A stretch of 64,000 bases of DNA from an uncultured Spirochaetia bacterium (GTDB taxonomy: Bacteria; Spirochaetota; Spirochaetia; CAKZLE01). The notes beneath the pieces were generated by a model. It had not been told where the DNA came from. It made no database searches and worked only from the letters and a program-made list of their open reading frames with translations. Shown one piece after another: positions 61,882 to 64,000 of the stretch. Every line of letters begins with the position of its first letter. Position 1 is the first letter of the stretch. Position numbers and translations under genes: made by a program. The stretch is taken from NCBI GenBank assembly GCA_937125225.1, contig CAKZLE010000014.1:1-64000 (forward strand), given 5' to 3'.

Positions 61882-61957
61882 TGCATAAATATGTATAAAT
61901 AGGTAATATCCTACCAATTTAGATGCTGAATATACATAATTCTTGTATATTTATGCA
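61882..61957. promoter_or_regulatory. Twin operator-like sites upstream of carAB
   Basis: TGCATAAATATGTA (61882-61895) and TGTATATTTATGCA (61944-61957) are near-identical, inverted copies 62 nt apart. They follow the ArgR box plan TGNAT-N4-ATNCA, apt for carbamoyl phosphate synthase, which feeds arginine and pyrimidines. An 8-bp inverted repeat (TTGTTGCA at 61825-61832 / TGCAACAA at 61847-61854) lies just after the AraC gene and may be its weak 3' hairpin. Confidence 0.5.
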
Positions 61958-61989
61958 TAAATTATACAGAAACTATTAAGGAAGTCATA

Positions 61990-63138
61990 ATGAATACTGC
62001 GTATCTAGTCCTGGCAGATGGGACCGTGTATCAAGGTACATCATTTGGAACTCCACCCCTAAGACCAAATGAGCTTGCAGCTGCACTCATTTCCGGTTGT
62101 GGAGAAGTCGTTTTCAATACGAGTATGACAGGATACCATGAGATCCTGACAGACCCATCGTATACTGGTCAGATAGTTCTGATGACCTACCCTCATATTG
62201 GTAATTATGGAACAGAGAAAACATGGTCCGAGGGTGGTCCCCAACAGCGAAAGGGGTCCAAGGAGATCAAAGCTTCAGGGCTGGTCGTTCGTGATTATTA
62301 CGATGGGCCGCTTCCTCCGGGTAGAGAGTCACTAGACTCCTTTATGAAACGAGAAGGCATCTCTGGTATCTCCGATATCGATACAAGACGGCTTACTCTC
62401 TCCCTAAGGGACCAGGGTTCGCAGAATGGAGTGATCGTAGCTTCCGATCAAGACAAAATGACTGAAGAAGGTCTAGCACTCGTCCTATCCTGGCTAAAGG
62501 CTCGACCCTCTATGGAGGGACAGAATCTGATCACCGATGTAGGTACACAGAGGACTATGACCATAAACGAGAAAGGTTCATTCAAGATGGGTCTCGTCGA
62601 TTATGGGATCAAGAACTCGATCATAGACGAGCTCGTGAAAAGAGACGTTCAGGTGACCCTCTTCCCCTCCGATATAACCTACCAGGAGATAAGTACTGCC
62701 GGTATTCAAGCGCTCTTCCTATCAAATGGTCCAGGAGACCCAGCAGTACTCACACCACAGATCGAATTGATCAAACAATGTATCGGGAAGATGCCGATCT
62801 ATGGTATATGTCTCGGTCACCAGTTGATCGCCAATGCGATCGGTGCCAAGACCTACAAGATGACCTTCGGTCACCATGGTGGGAATCATCCGGTCCGAGA
62901 CGAGGAGACTGGCAAGGTCTTCGTAACCTCTCAGAACCATGGGTTCGCTGTAGAGGCAGAATGTCTACCAGAGGAGATCAGTTGCTGGTTCATCAATGCC
63001 AACGACGGTTCAGTCGAAGGGTTGAAGCATAACACACTGCCGATCATGTCTGTTCAGTTTCATCCCGAAGCATCGCCAGGACCTCATGATGGAAGCTGGT
63101 TCTTCGATGCAGTATTAACACAAGCACAGCAGTCCTAG
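61990..63138 (+). CDS. carA: Carbamoyl-phosphate synthase small (glutaminase) subunit
   Basis: A 382-residue protein that hydrolyses glutamine and channels ammonia to CarB. N-terminal small-subunit domain (about 1-180) and class I glutamine amidotransferase domain with LSNGPGDP, the nucleophile Cys in YGICLGHQL, and His/Glu in [16 protein letters not shown] precedes the ATG. Followed 8 nt later by carB; regulated possibly by arginine (see the upstream sites). Confidence 0.95.
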   Translation: MNTAYLVLADGTVYQGTSFGTPPLRPNELAAALISGCGEVVFNTSMTGYHEILTDPSYTGQIVLMTYPHIGNYGTEKTWSEGGPQQRKGSKEIKASGLVVRDYYDGPLPPGRESLDSFMKREGISGISDIDTRRLTLSLRDQGSQNGVIVASDQDKMTEEGLALVLSWLKARPSMEGQNLITDVGTQRTMTINEKGSFKMGLVDYGIKNSIIDELVKRDVQVTLFPSDITYQEISTAGIQALFLSNGPGDPAVLTPQIELIKQCIGKMPIYGICLGHQLIANAIGAKTYKMTFGHHGGNHPVRDEETGKVFVTSQNHGFAVEAECLPEEISCWFINANDGSVEGLKHNTLPIMSVQFHPEASPGPHDGSWFFDAVLTQAQQS

Positions 63139-63146
63139 GAGGATAT

Positions 63147-64000
63147 ATGCCTGCAAGAAAAGATATTCAATCAATTCTGATCATTGGAAGCGGTCCGATC
63201 GTCATCGGTCAAGCCTGCGAATTCGACTATTCAGGGACCCAGGCAGTCAAAGCACTGAAGGAAGAGGGGTATCGGGTCATCCTCGTGAACCCGAACCCGG
63301 CGACTGTGATGACGACTCCAGGAATTGCAGACAGTATCTACATGGAGCCGTTATCGGTAGAGTATGTAGAGGAGATCATCAGGAACGAGAGACCCGATGC
63401 AGTCCTTACCACTATGGGGGGGCAGACAGGCTTGAACCTGACTTTAGAACTAGCCAAAGAGGGAATCCTCGAAAAATATGGGGTAGAAGTCATTGGAGCA
63501 GGAATCGACTCCATCACTCTGGCAGAGGATCGAGGAGAATTCAAGAAAGTCGTCGCAAAACTGGGATTGGAATCACCGAACTCACGATTGATCAACAATA
63601 TCGAGGACGCCATCTCTTTCAAAGAGAAACTAGGACTTCCGATCATCATCAGACCAAGCTATACCTTAGGTGGTTTTGGGGGAAGTATCGCGGAGACTGA
63701 AGAAGAATTCATCCCACTTATCGAGAAGGCCTTACATGCCAGTCCGACTCGTGAGGCTCTTGTTGAAGAATCTCTCATCGGCTGGAAGGAGTTCGAACTT
63801 GAAGTCATGAGAGACCATGCAGATAATGCGATCATCGTCTGTTCGATCGAGAATATCGATCCTATGGGGGTCCATACTGGTGACAGTATCACCGTTGCGC
63901 CTATCCAGACACTCTCCGACCGCCAATATCAGACCCTGAGGAATGCTTCGATAGATATCCTCAGAGCTGTAGGCGTAGACTGTGGTGGATCGAACGTACA
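63147..64000 (+). CDS. carB: Carbamoyl-phosphate synthase large subunit, 5' part
   Basis: The reading frame is open from the ATG at 63147 to the window end (284 complete codons of about 1,070 expected). It starts [30 protein letters not shown] and contains [31 protein letters not shown] and [18 protein letters not shown], all of the first carboxyphosphate ATP-grasp half. TAGGAGG lies 5-7 nt before the ATG. Truncated only by the window edge. Confidence 0.95.
   Translation, partial: MPARKDIQSILIIGSGPIVIGQACEFDYSGTQAVKALKEEGYRVILVNPNPATVMTTPGIADSIYMEPLSVEYVEEIIRNERPDAVLTTMGGQTGLNLTLELAKEGILEKYGVEVIGAGIDSITLAEDRGEFKKVVAKLGLESPNSRLINNIEDAISFKEKLGLPIIIRPSYTLGGFGGSIAETEEEFIPLIEKALHASPTREALVEESLIGWKEFELEVMRDHADNAIIVCSIENIDPMGVHTGDSITVAPIQTLSDRQYQTLRNASIDILRAVGVDCGGSNV

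Noticed and set aside
1-64000. CRISPR array, insertion sequence, prophage or integrase
   Set aside because: No regularly spaced repeats, transposase, integrase or phage gene was found in either strand.

Overview
The window looks like chromosome from a free-living or gut-type heterotrophic spirochaete (Spirochaetota; Spirochaetales or Sphaerochaeta-like). This is inferred from the style of its exported proteins (signal peptides ending in FANG or FSGGQAE), a GTP-type PEP carboxykinase, a membrane pyrophosphatase, bacterial-type AspRS and ProRS, and many sugar-use genes. No rRNA, tRNA, CRISPR array, insertion sequence or prophage was seen, and coding density is high.

Layout. 1-430: a gap with a candidate minus-strand small RNA. 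430-2852: nucleotide-kinase-like protein, lipid kinase, PlsC-like acyltransferase. 2927-7654 (minus): DUF1761 protein, PEP carboxykinase, protein phosphatase and a TIGR00300 (LOR/SDH) protein. 7798-11826: GPH sugar symporter, a 99-residue piece of a purine nucleoside phosphorylase, and a U32 peptidase. 11808-14330 (minus): the complete AmmeMemoRadiSam trio. 14404-17825 (minus): panE, MATE pump, asd. 18032-22976: DUF763 protein, GntR/LacI-type regulator, GH1 beta-glucosidase, esterase. 22983-24536 (minus): Nif3-like protein, lspA and a small membrane protein. 24678-28576: Lon-like protease, glutaredoxin, TrmH-type methyltransferase, rsmI.

28600-33441 is the most distinctive region. Two pspA-pspB-pspC operons flank a pspF gene. 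Each operon has a near-perfect sigma-54 promoter and two tandem palindromes of the form RTGGTN-N5-TACCAY upstream, which I propose as PspF enhancer sites. The second operon continues into a DUF4097 (toast-rack-like) exported protein. A third sigma-54 promoter at 54181 lies in front of a candidate small RNA (about 54207-54310), whose 13-bp stem carries a 25-nt almost pure C/U loop complementary to Shine-Dalgarno sequences.

33544-47819: aspS, a repeat-containing exported protein, a GNAT-histidine-kinase fusion, GH38 alpha-mannosidase, proS, an alcohol-dehydrogenase-like oxidoreductase, hppA and a duplicated-domain protein. 47878-54043: GNAT, TlpA-like lipoprotein, rph, add, ferritin-VIT fusion, Imm5-like protein, rhomboid, prenyl synthase. 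54342-61821: rlmE, pncA, and a GH42 beta-galactosidase/ABC importer operon divergent from an AraC regulator. 61990-64000: carA and the 5' part of carB.

A recurring feature is a -10-like hexamer only 5-8 nt before the start codon, with no Shine-Dalgarno, at about a dozen genes. This predicts leaderless mRNAs, alongside a second class of genes with strong AGGAGG-type sites. It also corrects some starts (aspS, the prenyl synthase).
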